DNA of 13,325 nt. Origin: DASPLH01 sp035627675. GTDB lineage: Bacteria > Acidobacteriota > Terriglobia > Terriglobales > Acidobacteriaceae. The position numbers were made by a program, and so were the translations under genes. Of the stretch, positions 5,432-12,089 are shown one piece after another (position 1 is the first letter of the stretch; every line of letters begins with the position of its first letter). The DNA lies in assembly GCA_035627675.1 (NCBI GenBank), contig DASPLH010000249.1:1-13325 (forward strand), read 5' to 3'. The notes beneath the pieces were generated by a model. That model did no database searches, was not told the origin of the DNA, and saw only the letters and a program-made list of their open reading frames with translations.

Positions 5432-7471
5432 ATGCCGCACATCGGAAGCTTCTCCTTATTGTTAGCCCTGGCTCTGAGCGTCTACGCATTCGTCGCCGGA
5501 ATCGTTGCGGTTGTACGTCGCGACGACCGCCTTGGCGAGACCGCTCGTCGAGCCGGCATTGCGGTGTTCGTTGCCGTTACGGCCTCGGCTGCTGCGCTCG
5601 TCATCGCTGCGTTCCGCGACGACTTCTCAATCTCGTACATCATGCAGCACTCCAACCGAGCGCTGCCGGGGCCCTACAAGTTCGCGTCGCTGTGGAGCGG
5701 GCAGGAAGGCTCGCTGCTCTTCTGGTGCTGGCTGCTGGCCATGTTCGGGCTGATCCTGCGCTTGCGCCATAAGGTTGACTCGCGTTTGGTGGCGCACGCG
5801 TCCATCATCCTTTCCGCCGTGCAGGTCTTCTTTCTCTGCCTGGTGACGTTTGCCGCGCATCCGTTCGCGATGGTCACCGGGCCGGTCCCCGCCGACGGCA
5901 ACGGTCTGAATCCGCTGCTCCAGTATCCCGAGATGGTGATCCATCCTCCCATGCTCTACCTGGGCTACGTGGGGATGACAGTGCCGTTTGCGTTTGCGCT
6001 CGCGGCCCTCATCATGCGTTACCCCGGCGAGAAGTGGATTCATATCACGCGTCGCTGGACGATGGTGGGATGGCTCTTCCTCACCGTCGGCATCTTCCTC
6101 GGAGCGCACTGGGCGTATGCGGTCCTGGGCTGGGGCGGCTACTGGGGATGGGATCCGGTGGAGAACGCTTCCCTGCTGCCGTGGCTGACGGGCACGGCCT
6201 TCCTGCACTCGGTGATGATGCAGGAGAAGCGCGGCATGATGAAGATCTGGAATATGTGGCTGATCTTCAGCACGTTCCTGCTGTCGATCTTCGGCACGTT
6301 CCTCACGCGCTCCGGCATCGTCAGTTCCGTGCACGCGTTCGCGCAGTCGGGCATCGGTCCCTGGTTCGTCGTGTTCCTGGCGCTGATCTTCGCTACCTGC
6401 GTGTTCTTCTTCGTCAAGAACAAGGATCACCTCAAGAGCGAGCACCGCCTGGAGTCGCTGGTTTCGCGCGAGTCGAGCTTCCTGTTCAACAACGTTCTGT
6501 TGCTGGTGTCGGCCTTCGCCGTGCTCTGGGGCACGCTCTTCCCCGTCCTCTCCGAGTGGGTGCAGGGAACGAAGGTCACGGTGGGGCCTCCGTTCTTCAA
6601 CAAGGTGAACATCCCGATCGCCCTCGTCTTGCTGCTGCTGACGGCTGTCGGCCCGCTGCTGGCCTGGCGCAAGACTTCGGTGGACAGCCTGAAAAAGAAC
6701 TTCCTGGTTCCGGCGATCGTTTCGGTGCTGGCCGGAGTCGCGCTGATCGCCGGCGGCATGAAGCCGTGGCAGGAAATGTCGTACTTCTACTCGCTGATCG
6801 CGATTGTGCTCTCGACCCTGGTGGCGGCGACCATCATGAGCGAGTTCTGGCGCGGCGGCCGGGTCATCGCGCGTCACCAGAACACCAACGTTCTCGCGGG
6901 CATGGTGCAGTTGACGCGGCGCAACACGCGGCGCTATGGCGGATACATCGTTCACCTCGGAGTCGTTCTCTGCATCGTCGGGTTCGCCGGAGCGGCTTTC
7001 AACACCGATACGGAGAAGGAACTCGGGTTCGGCGACTCGATGCAGATCGGGCGCTACACGCTGGTCTGCAAGTCGTACACCCAGGACTCGAACCCCAACT
7101 ACATGAGCGAGAAGGCCATCGTGGAGGTTTACCGCGGCGGCAAGCTCATCGACACGATGTATCCCGAGCGGCGCATCTACACCGTCAGCCAGCAGCCTGC
7201 GACGATGGTGGCAAACCGCTCTGGAATCCGCGAAGACCTCTATCTCGTCTATACCGGTGTGAATCCCGACACCGGAAGGCCGATCATCAAGGCCCACCTG
7301 AATCCGCTGGTGTGGTGGATCTGGATGGGAGCCCACATCCTTCTCATCGGAACCGTGATCGCGCTCTTCCCCAACATGCAGGCGGCGAAGGCGCTGGCCG
7401 GCAAGCGTGAGCGCGCCAACGCCGTTGTCGAAGTGAAGCGCGCAGGCACAAGCGTGGGAGCGGGCGACTGA
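5432..7471 (+). CDS. ccmF: Cytochrome c haem lyase subunit CcmF
   Basis: CcmF is the large inner-membrane component of the System I haem lyase. It takes haem from holo-CcmE and helps attach it to apocytochrome c in the periplasm. The 679-residue protein has many membrane segments. Its WWD domain (GWGGYWGWDPVEN, residues 233-245) and four conserved-type histidines are present: H171 in VIHPPML, H259 in FLHS, H301 in SSVHAF and H508 in YIVHLG. The first three lie two positions from the E. coli numbering I recall (173, 261, 303). A large periplasmic domain (about 520-620) precedes a final membrane segment. Length is normal for the family. The start MPHIGSFSLLLALAL fits known CcmF N-termini, but no Shine-Dalgarno precedes it. 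The stop TGA overlaps the next ATG (TGATG), so ccmH is translationally coupled. Confidence 0.97.
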   Translation: MPHIGSFSLLLALALSVYAFVAGIVAVVRRDDRLGETARRAGIAVFVAVTASAAALVIAAFRDDFSISYIMQHSNRALPGPYKFASLWSGQEGSLLFWCWLLAMFGLILRLRHKVDSRLVAHASIILSAVQVFFLCLVTFAAHPFAMVTGPVPADGNGLNPLLQYPEMVIHPPMLYLGYVGMTVPFAFALAALIMRYPGEKWIHITRRWTMVGWLFLTVGIFLGAHWAYAVLGWGGYWGWDPVENASLLPWLTGTAFLHSVMMQEKRGMMKIWNMWLIFSTFLLSIFGTFLTRSGIVSSVHAFAQSGIGPWFVVFLALIFATCVFFFVKNKDHLKSEHRLESLVSRESSFLFNNVLLLVSAFAVLWGTLFPVLSEWVQGTKVTVGPPFFNKVNIPIALVLLLLTAVGPLLAWRKTSVDSLKKNFLVPAIVSVLAGVALIAGGMKPWQEMSYFYSLIAIVLSTLVAATIMSEFWRGGRVIARHQNTNVLAGMVQLTRRNTRRYGGYIVHLGVVLCIVGFAGAAFNTDTEKELGFGDSMQIGRYTLVCKSYTQDSNPNYMSEKAIVEVYRGGKLIDTMYPERRIYTVSQQPATMVANRSGIREDLYLVYTGVNPDTGRPIIKAHLNPLVWWIWMGAHILLIGTVIALFPNMQAAKALAGKRERANAVVEVKRAGTSVGAGD

Positions 7472-7953
7472 TGCGCAAACGCACGACAATCCGAATCGCA
7501 CAGGCGCTCGCGGTGTTCGCGCTTGCCATGACTCTGATGGGCGCCGGCGATGCCGACGAGGTGCGCTACAAGCGTCTCGGGCACGCGATGATGTGCATGT
7601 GCGGTTGCAACCAGATCCTGCTCGAGTGCAACCACGTCGGCTGCTCGTATAGCACGAAGATGTCCGCGCAGCTGAAGGAAGCCGTGCTGCGTGGCGACAG
7701 TGACGACGCCATCCGCCAGCAGTTCATCAACGAGTACGGAATGACGGTGCTGGCGGCTCCGACCACGACTGGATTCAACCGCGTCGCGTGGATCATGCCC
7801 TTCGCTGTCTTCGCACTCGCGCTGGGCGCGGTCGTCGTGGTAGTCCGCACGTGGAAGCTGCGGCGGGCTCCCGCCCCGGTGGCCAGCGCCGCTGCCGCCG
7901 GAGAACAGGTGAACGACTATCGTCGCCGGGCGCGCGAGGAGACGGAACTTTGA
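7471..7953 (+). CDS. ccmH: CcmH family protein, cysteine-rich variant
   Basis: CcmH is the membrane-anchored periplasmic thiol protein that handles apocytochrome c cysteines before haem attachment. The 160-residue protein has an N-terminal signal or anchor (about 7-25), the CcmH core, and a second membrane segment (about 105-125). The downstream core fits the family: AVLRGDSDDAIRQQFINEYGMTVL. The usual LRCxxCQ redox motif is replaced by MCMCGCNQILLECNHVGC, with cysteines at 42, 44, 46, 53 and 58. That arrangement could bind a metal or use a different disulfide scheme. I believe related variants occur outside Proteobacteria. Its start overlaps the ccmF stop, and its stop overlaps the next start in the same TGATG manner, so the three genes form one tightly coupled unit. 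Confidence 0.88.
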   Translation: MRKRTTIRIAQALAVFALAMTLMGAGDADEVRYKRLGHAMMCMCGCNQILLECNHVGCSYSTKMSAQLKEAVLRGDSDDAIRQQFINEYGMTVLAAPTTTGFNRVAWIMPFAVFALALGAVVVVVRTWKLRRAPAPVASAAAAGEQVNDYRRRAREETEL

Positions 7954-8285
7954 TGCTTCTATTGCAAGCCATGCCCCAGCCTGACGCGACCGCGACCTCG
8001 CTGTTGTGGTTCGGATGCGCGGCTTTCGCCGTGCTGCTCTACGTTTACATCTTCACGCCGTCCACGCCCGAGAGCGGCGAGGAGAAGACGCGGCTCGGCT
8101 ATCTCTACGAGCGTAAAGAGCAGATCTACGAGAACCTTCGCGATCTCAACTTCGAGTACAAGGCGGGCAAGCTGGGCGAAAACGACTTCACGTCCATGCG
8201 CGAATCCATGGAGCAGGAAGCAGCCGGCGTTCTGGCCGAGATCGATCAACTGGAAAAGTCGCAGCCGGCAGCAGGACGCGGGTAA
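7953..8285 (+). CDS. Small CcmI-like membrane protein
   Basis: This 110-residue protein has one membrane helix (about 16-34) followed by a charged helical, coiled-coil-like cytoplasmic tail. The tail (LYERKEQIYENLRDLNFEYKAG, then KLGENDF and a further helix, residues 51-100) resembles the helical hairpin after the first membrane segment of CcmI/CycH proteins. It lacks the tetratricopeptide domain of full CcmI, which holds apocytochrome c. The position after ccmF and ccmH supports a role in the same haem ligation complex. The ATG at 7953 overlaps the ccmH stop (TGATG) and gives a sensible N-terminus; the longer open frame from 7788 overlaps ccmH. Its stop is 2 bp before the next start. CcmI-like is a resemblance by sequence and context, not a firm assignment. 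Confidence 0.75.
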   Translation: MLLLQAMPQPDATATSLLWFGCAAFAVLLYVYIFTPSTPESGEEKTRLGYLYERKEQIYENLRDLNFEYKAGKLGENDFTSMRESMEQEAAGVLAEIDQLEKSQPAAGRG

Positions 8286-8287
8286 TC

Positions 8288-9556
8288 ATGCAAACGCCTC
8301 GGAATCCGAAACACATCTCTTTCGTCGCACTCTGCCTGTTCGTGCTGGTGGCCGTCGGCACGACTGCCGCGCAGTCGATCACGGGAACGGTAAACAACGG
8401 CTCCACCGGCAAGCCCGCGGCAGGCGTTGACGTCGCGCTGGTCAACCCCATGCAGGGCATGGCCGAAATCGCTACGGTGAAGAGCGACGCACAAGGCAGG
8501 TTCACGTTGCCGGCCCCCGCCGCGCAGGGTCCCCATCTCGTTCGCGTGGGCAACCAGGGCGTGAACTACTTCAAGATGCTGACGCCCGGCATCACCAGCG
8601 TGAACGTAGAGATCTACGACGGCGCGGCGAAGCTCGACGGCATCACGGGTACGGTGAACGTCATACGGCTGCAGGCGGACGAGAAAGCGTTGCACGTTCT
8701 CGAACTCTACGCGGTCAAGAATGGCTCTACGCCTCCGCGCACGCTGATCTCCGACCAGACCTTCGAGGTCGAATTGCCGCAGGGCGCGACCGAGGTCAAC
8801 GCCGACGCACAGGGACCGAACGGCCAGGCCATCGCGGTTACGACCGCTCCGGGCCGGCAGAAGAACCGTTACGTATTCAGCTATCCGCTCAAGCCGGGCG
8901 AAACCCGGTTCCAGATCTCGTATCACCTGCCGTACAACGGCTCGGCGACACTCACGCCTCGCATGCTTCGCGATTATGAGCACGTGGTGGTCGTGATGCC
9001 GAGCTCGATGCAGTGGGAGGCGAAGAACCCTGGCGCGTACCGGCCGATGCAGGACGAGCCGGACACGGTGGTGCAGGTGGCGGCGAATCCGAAGCCTGGG
9101 GACGATCTGTCGTTCAATATCTCCGGTCGCGGCATGATCAAGGAACACGATCACTCGCAGGATGCGTCGGCCCAGGGTGGCGCCATGGGAGAAACGCGCA
9201 GCGGTCCCGGAGGCGGCCTGGGCAAGCCAATCGGCGATCCCGACGCTCTGGACAAGTATCGCTGGCCGATCCTGGCGCTGCTGATGGCCGGACTCGGCGC
9301 CGGCGCGCTGTTCACAATGCGGAAGGGACCGGCACCGGCATCTGCAAGCGCGATCGCAAACTCCAATGCGGCGGCCGTTCCGGTCGCGGCAGGCGCTAAT
9401 CCGCTGCTCGACGGGCTCAAGGAAGAGTTGTTCCAGCTCGAGATGGAGCGCCAGCGCGGAGAAATCAGCGCAGACGACTACAGCCGGCAGAAGGCCGCGC
9501 TCGATCAGACACTGGCGCGCGCCGTTGCGAGAAATTCTCGCGTGCAAAACGCGTAG
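8288..9556 (+). CDS. Membrane protein with carboxypeptidase-regulatory-like domain, ccm operon
   Basis: The 422-residue protein has a signal sequence (MQTPRNPKHISFVALCLF..., cleavage near AAQ, about 29). A beta-sandwich of the carboxypeptidase regulatory-like type follows (ITGTVNNGSTGKPAAGVDVALV, then SDAQGRFTLP, about 30-110). A second predicted beta-rich extracytoplasmic region spans about 130-280. A Gly-rich linker leads to one membrane helix (about 326-344). After an Ala-rich linker, the cytoplasmic tail (about 374-412, LLDGLKEELFQLEMERQRGEISADDY) closely matches the pattern of the tail in the preceding CcmI-like protein. I do not know a characterised homologue. The 2-bp gap to the previous gene and the shared tail suggest it works with the Ccm complex or connects it to the envelope. 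GCAGGACGCGGG upstream may serve as its ribosome binding site. A strong terminator follows. Confidence 0.85.
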   Translation: MQTPRNPKHISFVALCLFVLVAVGTTAAQSITGTVNNGSTGKPAAGVDVALVNPMQGMAEIATVKSDAQGRFTLPAPAAQGPHLVRVGNQGVNYFKMLTPGITSVNVEIYDGAAKLDGITGTVNVIRLQADEKALHVLELYAVKNGSTPPRTLISDQTFEVELPQGATEVNADAQGPNGQAIAVTTAPGRQKNRYVFSYPLKPGETRFQISYHLPYNGSATLTPRMLRDYEHVVVVMPSSMQWEAKNPGAYRPMQDEPDTVVQVAANPKPGDDLSFNISGRGMIKEHDHSQDASAQGGAMGETRSGPGGGLGKPIGDPDALDKYRWPILALLMAGLGAGALFTMRKGPAPASASAIANSNAAAVPVAAGANPLLDGLKEELFQLEMERQRGEISADDYSRQKAALDQTLARAVARNSRVQNA

Positions 9557-9577
9557 CTGACGGCTGGACGCAATCAG

Positions 9578-9604
9578 GGGCTGCTCTTCGGAGCAGCCCT
9601 TTTC
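9578..9604 (+). terminator. Rho-independent terminator closing the ccm operon
   Basis: GGGCTGCTC (9578-9586) pairs perfectly with GAGCAGCCC (9591-9599) around a stable TTCG tetraloop, and TTTTC follows. It lies about 20 bp after the stop codon of the last ccm-operon gene. Confidence 0.93.
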
Positions 9605-9656
9605 ATTTCGCGCGCTGCCAACTCTGCGCTTCGCCCATTCATCTTTCCCTGCACGC

Positions 9657-9664
9657 AAGGAGGT
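9657..9664 (+). promoter_or_regulatory. Perfect Shine-Dalgarno deciding the start at 9671
   Basis: AAGGAGGT is fully complementary to the usual 16S rRNA 3' end and lies 6 bp before the ATG. It excludes the TTG at 9665 as start and suggests efficient translation. Confidence 0.85.
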
Positions 9665-9670
9665 TTGCCA

Positions 9671-10099
9671 ATGACAATACTTCAATCCGGGGCCGGCATG
9701 TTGGCCAACCGGTTGCCCAAGGTAATCGGACCAGGAACTCACGCCATCATCGACTACGTCGTAGCGGGTACGTTCTTCACCATGGGCGCGCTCTTCTGGA
9801 ACCGCAACAAACGGGCGGCCGTCAGTTCGCTCGTATGCGGCGCCGCTACGGCGATCAGCAGCATGGTCACCGACTATCCCGGCGGAGTCTGGAAGAGCAT
9901 GAGCTACCGCTCGCACGGCAAGATCGATGCCGGCCTCGCTGGACTCACAGCCATGATGCCGAACCTCATGGGGTTCAACGATGACACGGAGGCGCGCTTC
10001 TTCCAGATGCAGGGAATCGCCGAAGCCGCCGTCACCGGCATGACCGACTTCGACACGCTCGACCGCGCCGGCCAGTACCGCTGGGAACAGGCGGCCTAG
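9671..10099 (+). CDS. Unrecognised small protein, possibly membrane-associated
   Basis: I do not recognise this 142-residue protein with certainty. It contains moderately hydrophobic segments (about 25-42 and 48-66) and a less hydrophobic one (about 86-101), so one or two membrane passes are plausible. Two segments share a pattern: THAIIDYVVAG (23-33) and SHGKIDAGLAG (81-91), both His-x-x-x-Asp-x-x-x-Ala-Gly, hinting at an internal duplication similar in style to SPW-repeat membrane proteins. The C-terminal third is polar and acidic. The start is well defined: AAGGAGGT (9657-9664) is a perfect Shine-Dalgarno placed 6 bp before ATG 9671. The in-frame TTG at 9665 directly abuts that element and is rejected. 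The gene stands alone between two hairpins, so it probably has its own promoter, which I could not identify. Confidence 0.85.
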   Translation: MTILQSGAGMLANRLPKVIGPGTHAIIDYVVAGTFFTMGALFWNRNKRAAVSSLVCGAATAISSMVTDYPGGVWKSMSYRSHGKIDAGLAGLTAMMPNLMGFNDDTEARFFQMQGIAEAAVTGMTDFDTLDRAGQYRWEQAA

Positions 10100-10149
10100 A
10101 CCGGAGCGCCGAACCGGCTCGACCTTGTGCCAGCCTCTTATGCAGCGCG

Positions 10150-10177
10150 AGCGCGCGTGGTTTCGCCCGCGCGCTTT
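10150..10177 (+). terminator. Probable terminator hairpin
   Basis: AGCGCGCG (10150-10157) pairs with CGCGCGCT (10168-10175) around a 10-nt loop, followed by only a short TTT. It lies about 50 bp after the stop of the 9671 gene. The very GC-rich stem favours termination; the weak T-tract lowers certainty. Confidence 0.5.
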
Positions 10178-10247
10178 GCTCTCCCGAGCAGGAAGCTGCC
10201 GACGAGACTCCGGGCGGCAGTGCAGGACGCGACCTGCCCTACGCGTG

Positions 10248-10253
10248 TAGCAT
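10248..10253 (+). promoter_or_regulatory. Candidate -10 element of htpX
   Basis: TAGCAT lies 9 bp before the htpX ATG, where no Shine-Dalgarno is present. If used, transcription would begin almost at the start codon, giving a leaderless mRNA. No good -35 hexamer is seen at 16-18 bp upstream. Confidence 0.25.
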
Positions 10254-10262
10254 CTACTTCGT

Positions 10263-11123
10263 ATGGGCAACAATTTCAAAACCGCTACTCTGCTCACGGG
10301 CATGACGCTCTTCCTGATCTTCGTCGGAGGAGCGATCGGCGGCCAGCGCGGAGCTGTGTGGGCCTTCGTGTTGGCTGCGGTCATGAATTTCGTCTCGTAC
10401 TTTTTCAGCGACAAGCTGGCGCTCATGAGTTCGGGGGCGAAGCCGGTCACGCGCGAAGAGTTGCCGCGAGTTTATGAAGTGGTGGAGCGGCTCTGCGGCA
10501 AGAGCGGCCTTCCCATGCCGCGGATTTACGTGATTCCCAGCGACTCGCCGAACGCCTTCGCCACCGGACGTAACCCGAAGCACTCGGCGGTTGCCGTCAC
10601 GCAAGGCATCCTCGCACTGCTCACCGATGAAGAACTCGAAGGCGTGCTTGCGCACGAACTCGGGCACGTCCGCAACCGCGACATCCTCATCAGTTCCGTG
10701 GCCGCCACGCTGGCGGGCGCGATTACCATGCTGGCGCGCATGGCGTATTACGCCACGCTCTTCAGCGGAGGACGCGACGATCGTGACCGCGGCGGCACCA
10801 ACCCTCTGGCCGCGCTCTTCATGATGATCCTTGCGCCGATCGCGGCGATGCTGATCCAGATGGCGGTTTCGCGTTCGCGCGAATACCAGGCCGACGCCAC
10901 GGGCGCTCACATGACGGGCAACCCGTACGCGCTCGCCAGTGCGCTGCGCAAGATCGAGCAGTGGTCGCAGCGCATCCCGATGCAGGCTTCTCCGAGCACG
11001 GCGCACCTCTACATCATCAAGCCGCTGCTTGGAGGCATGACCTTCGGCAACCTGTTCTCGACGCATCCGCCCACCTCCGAGCGGATCGCACGGCTCACGG
11101 GCATGCAGCCCGGCCAGTACTGA
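10263..11123 (+). CDS. htpX: Membrane zinc metalloprotease HtpX (M48B)
   Basis: HtpX is an integral inner-membrane zinc protease that degrades misfolded membrane proteins. The 286-residue length is normal. Two N-terminal membrane segments (about 8-26 and 31-48) precede the conserved region ending in NAFATG (about 97-102). The zinc motif HELGH follows (131-135; ligands H131 and H135, catalytic E132), then membrane segments (about 143-165 and 182-203) and the third-ligand glutamate in SREYQAD (E207). The FSTHPPTSERI near the C-terminus is typical. The start is the ATG that begins MGNNFKT; the upstream bases show no Shine-Dalgarno, so translation may be leaderless. In Proteobacteria htpX is induced by envelope or heat stress, but I see no matching operator here. 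The hydrolase gene begins about 8 bp downstream and is probably cotranscribed. Confidence 0.96.
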   Translation: MGNNFKTATLLTGMTLFLIFVGGAIGGQRGAVWAFVLAAVMNFVSYFFSDKLALMSSGAKPVTREELPRVYEVVERLCGKSGLPMPRIYVIPSDSPNAFATGRNPKHSAVAVTQGILALLTDEELEGVLAHELGHVRNRDILISSVAATLAGAITMLARMAYYATLFSGGRDDRDRGGTNPLAALFMMILAPIAAMLIQMAVSRSREYQADATGAHMTGNPYALASALRKIEQWSQRIPMQASPSTAHLYIIKPLLGGMTFGNLFSTHPPTSERIARLTGMQPGQY

Positions 11124-11131
11124 GGGCCAGT

Positions 11132-11782
11132 TTGAGGACGACGTTTTCGAGCGAAGATCAACAGATCACCATCGATCTTTTCTCTCCTGAGCGCCCGGGA
11201 AGCTACCCGATCGTGTGCGCCTTGCATGGCTCCGGCGGGCTGCAACACGCTGGTCATCTGGAATTCGCACAACTGCTCGCGAACCAGGGCTTCTTCGTGT
11301 GCGTGCCCCACTACTTCGAATCGACCGGTACGTACTGGGCAGACAGCACGACGATCTGGCGCGAGTTTCCGACATGGATGCGAGCGATCAGCGATGGCCT
11401 GGATTACACCTGCACACAACCGAAAGCAGACTGCTCCAGGATCGCTCTCGTCGGGTTCTCGCTCGGTGCGTACCTCGCGCTGTCCCTCGGCTCCGAGCAG
11501 TCGCGCATCGGCGCGATCGTAGATTTCTTCGGGGGCATGCCGGACCACTTCGGCGACAAGCTCCAGCAGATTGCGCCCGTGCTCATCCTGCACGGCGAGA
11601 CTGACCCCGTCGTGCCTGTATCGGAGGCGCACAAGCTGGCGCGTCTGCTCGACCGGCGGAGTTTCCCTTACGAAATGAAGCTCTACCCCAATGCCGGGCA
11701 CGGCTTCCGCGGCTTCGACATGATGGACGCCGGCCAGCGAACGTTCCACTTCCTGCGGCGGCACCTGTCGAACGGCGCGTAA
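11132..11782 (+). CDS. Alpha/beta-hydrolase, dienelactone hydrolase-like
   Basis: The 216-residue protein has the alpha/beta-hydrolase order of a dienelactone hydrolase-like enzyme: LHGSGG near the oxyanion region (31-36), a nucleophile elbow GFSLG with S110, an acid residue D158 in HGETDPVVP, and H190 in NAGHGF. True dienelactone hydrolase uses cysteine as nucleophile; serine here suggests a different carboxylesterase or peptidase-like activity. The substrate cannot be told. There is no signal peptide, so it is probably cytoplasmic. I place the start at TTG 11132, five bases after GAGGG (11122-11126); no ATG or GTG fits the fold's N-terminus, and the frame upstream overlaps htpX. The 8-bp spacing from the htpX stop implies one transcript. 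Confidence 0.85.
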   Translation: MRTTFSSEDQQITIDLFSPERPGSYPIVCALHGSGGLQHAGHLEFAQLLANQGFFVCVPHYFESTGTYWADSTTIWREFPTWMRAISDGLDYTCTQPKADCSRIALVGFSLGAYLALSLGSEQSRIGAIVDFFGGMPDHFGDKLQQIAPVLILHGETDPVVPVSEAHKLARLLDRRSFPYEMKLYPNAGHGFRGFDMMDAGQRTFHFLRRHLSNGA

Positions 11783-11835
11783 CCCGGGGGAACAACTGCT
11801 GTCCGGAGTTCGTATCTGTGAACGGAGGGGTTGCC

Positions 11836-12036
11836 ATGCTCACGTTCCTGCTCTGGCTGCTGTTGTTCGTGGTCTGCTGGCCGCTGGCGCTGCTGGCCAT
11901 CGTCGTGTACCCGATCGTCTGGCTGATCCTGCTGCCGTTCCGGCTTGTCGGAATCGCCGTTGACGGAGTGCTCGCCTTCTTCAAGGCCATTATCTTCCTG
12001 CCTGCCCGCGTGCTCGGCGGCGCGCGTCACGCTTAA
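11836..12036 (+). CDS. Small hydrophobic membrane protein, unknown function
   Basis: This 66-residue protein is almost entirely hydrophobic, with probably two membrane helices (about 2-22 and 24-34, perhaps continuous) and a third amphipathic or membrane segment (about 40-58), ending in a short basic tail (PARVLGGARHA). I do not recognise a named family. The ATG at 11836 is chosen because GGAGG (11824-11828) lies 7 bp upstream; the in-frame GTG at 11818 precedes that site. It follows the hydrolase by 53 bp and may be cotranscribed or independent. The hairpin downstream, shared with the convergent CoA-transferase genes, could also stop its transcript. Confidence 0.75.
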   Translation: MLTFLLWLLLFVVCWPLALLAIVVYPIVWLILLPFRLVGIAVDGVLAFFKAIIFLPARVLGGARHA

Positions 12037-12043
12037 CGACCGT

Positions 12044-12071
12044 AAAAAAAGCCGGAGCGAAAAGCTCCGGC
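12044..12071 (-). terminator. Terminator of the CoA-transferase operon
   Basis: On the minus strand GCCGGAGC and GCTCCGGC (12064-12071 and 12051-12058) form a perfect 8-bp stem with a 5-nt loop, followed by seven T residues (12050-12044). It lies 18 bp after the subunit B stop. On the plus strand the same stem follows the small membrane protein but lacks a T-run, so it would stop that transcript less well. Confidence 0.9.
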
Positions 12072-12089
12072 CTCTTCCGCACTTCGCCT

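Noticed and set aside
5627..7501. Very long minus-strand open frame (624 codons) opposite ccmF
   Set aside because: It mirrors the codon bias of ccmF. The translation is His/Glu/Gln/Arg-rich with no family likeness and has no start signals.
7788..7952. Upstream extension of the CcmI-like protein
   Set aside because: It overlaps the end of ccmH and has low-complexity Arg/Gly content. The TGATG overlap at 7951-7955 is a standard coupled start.
10961..11131. Upstream extension of the hydrolase frame
   Set aside because: It overlaps the conserved C-terminus of htpX and encodes His/Arg/Ala-rich shadow sequence.
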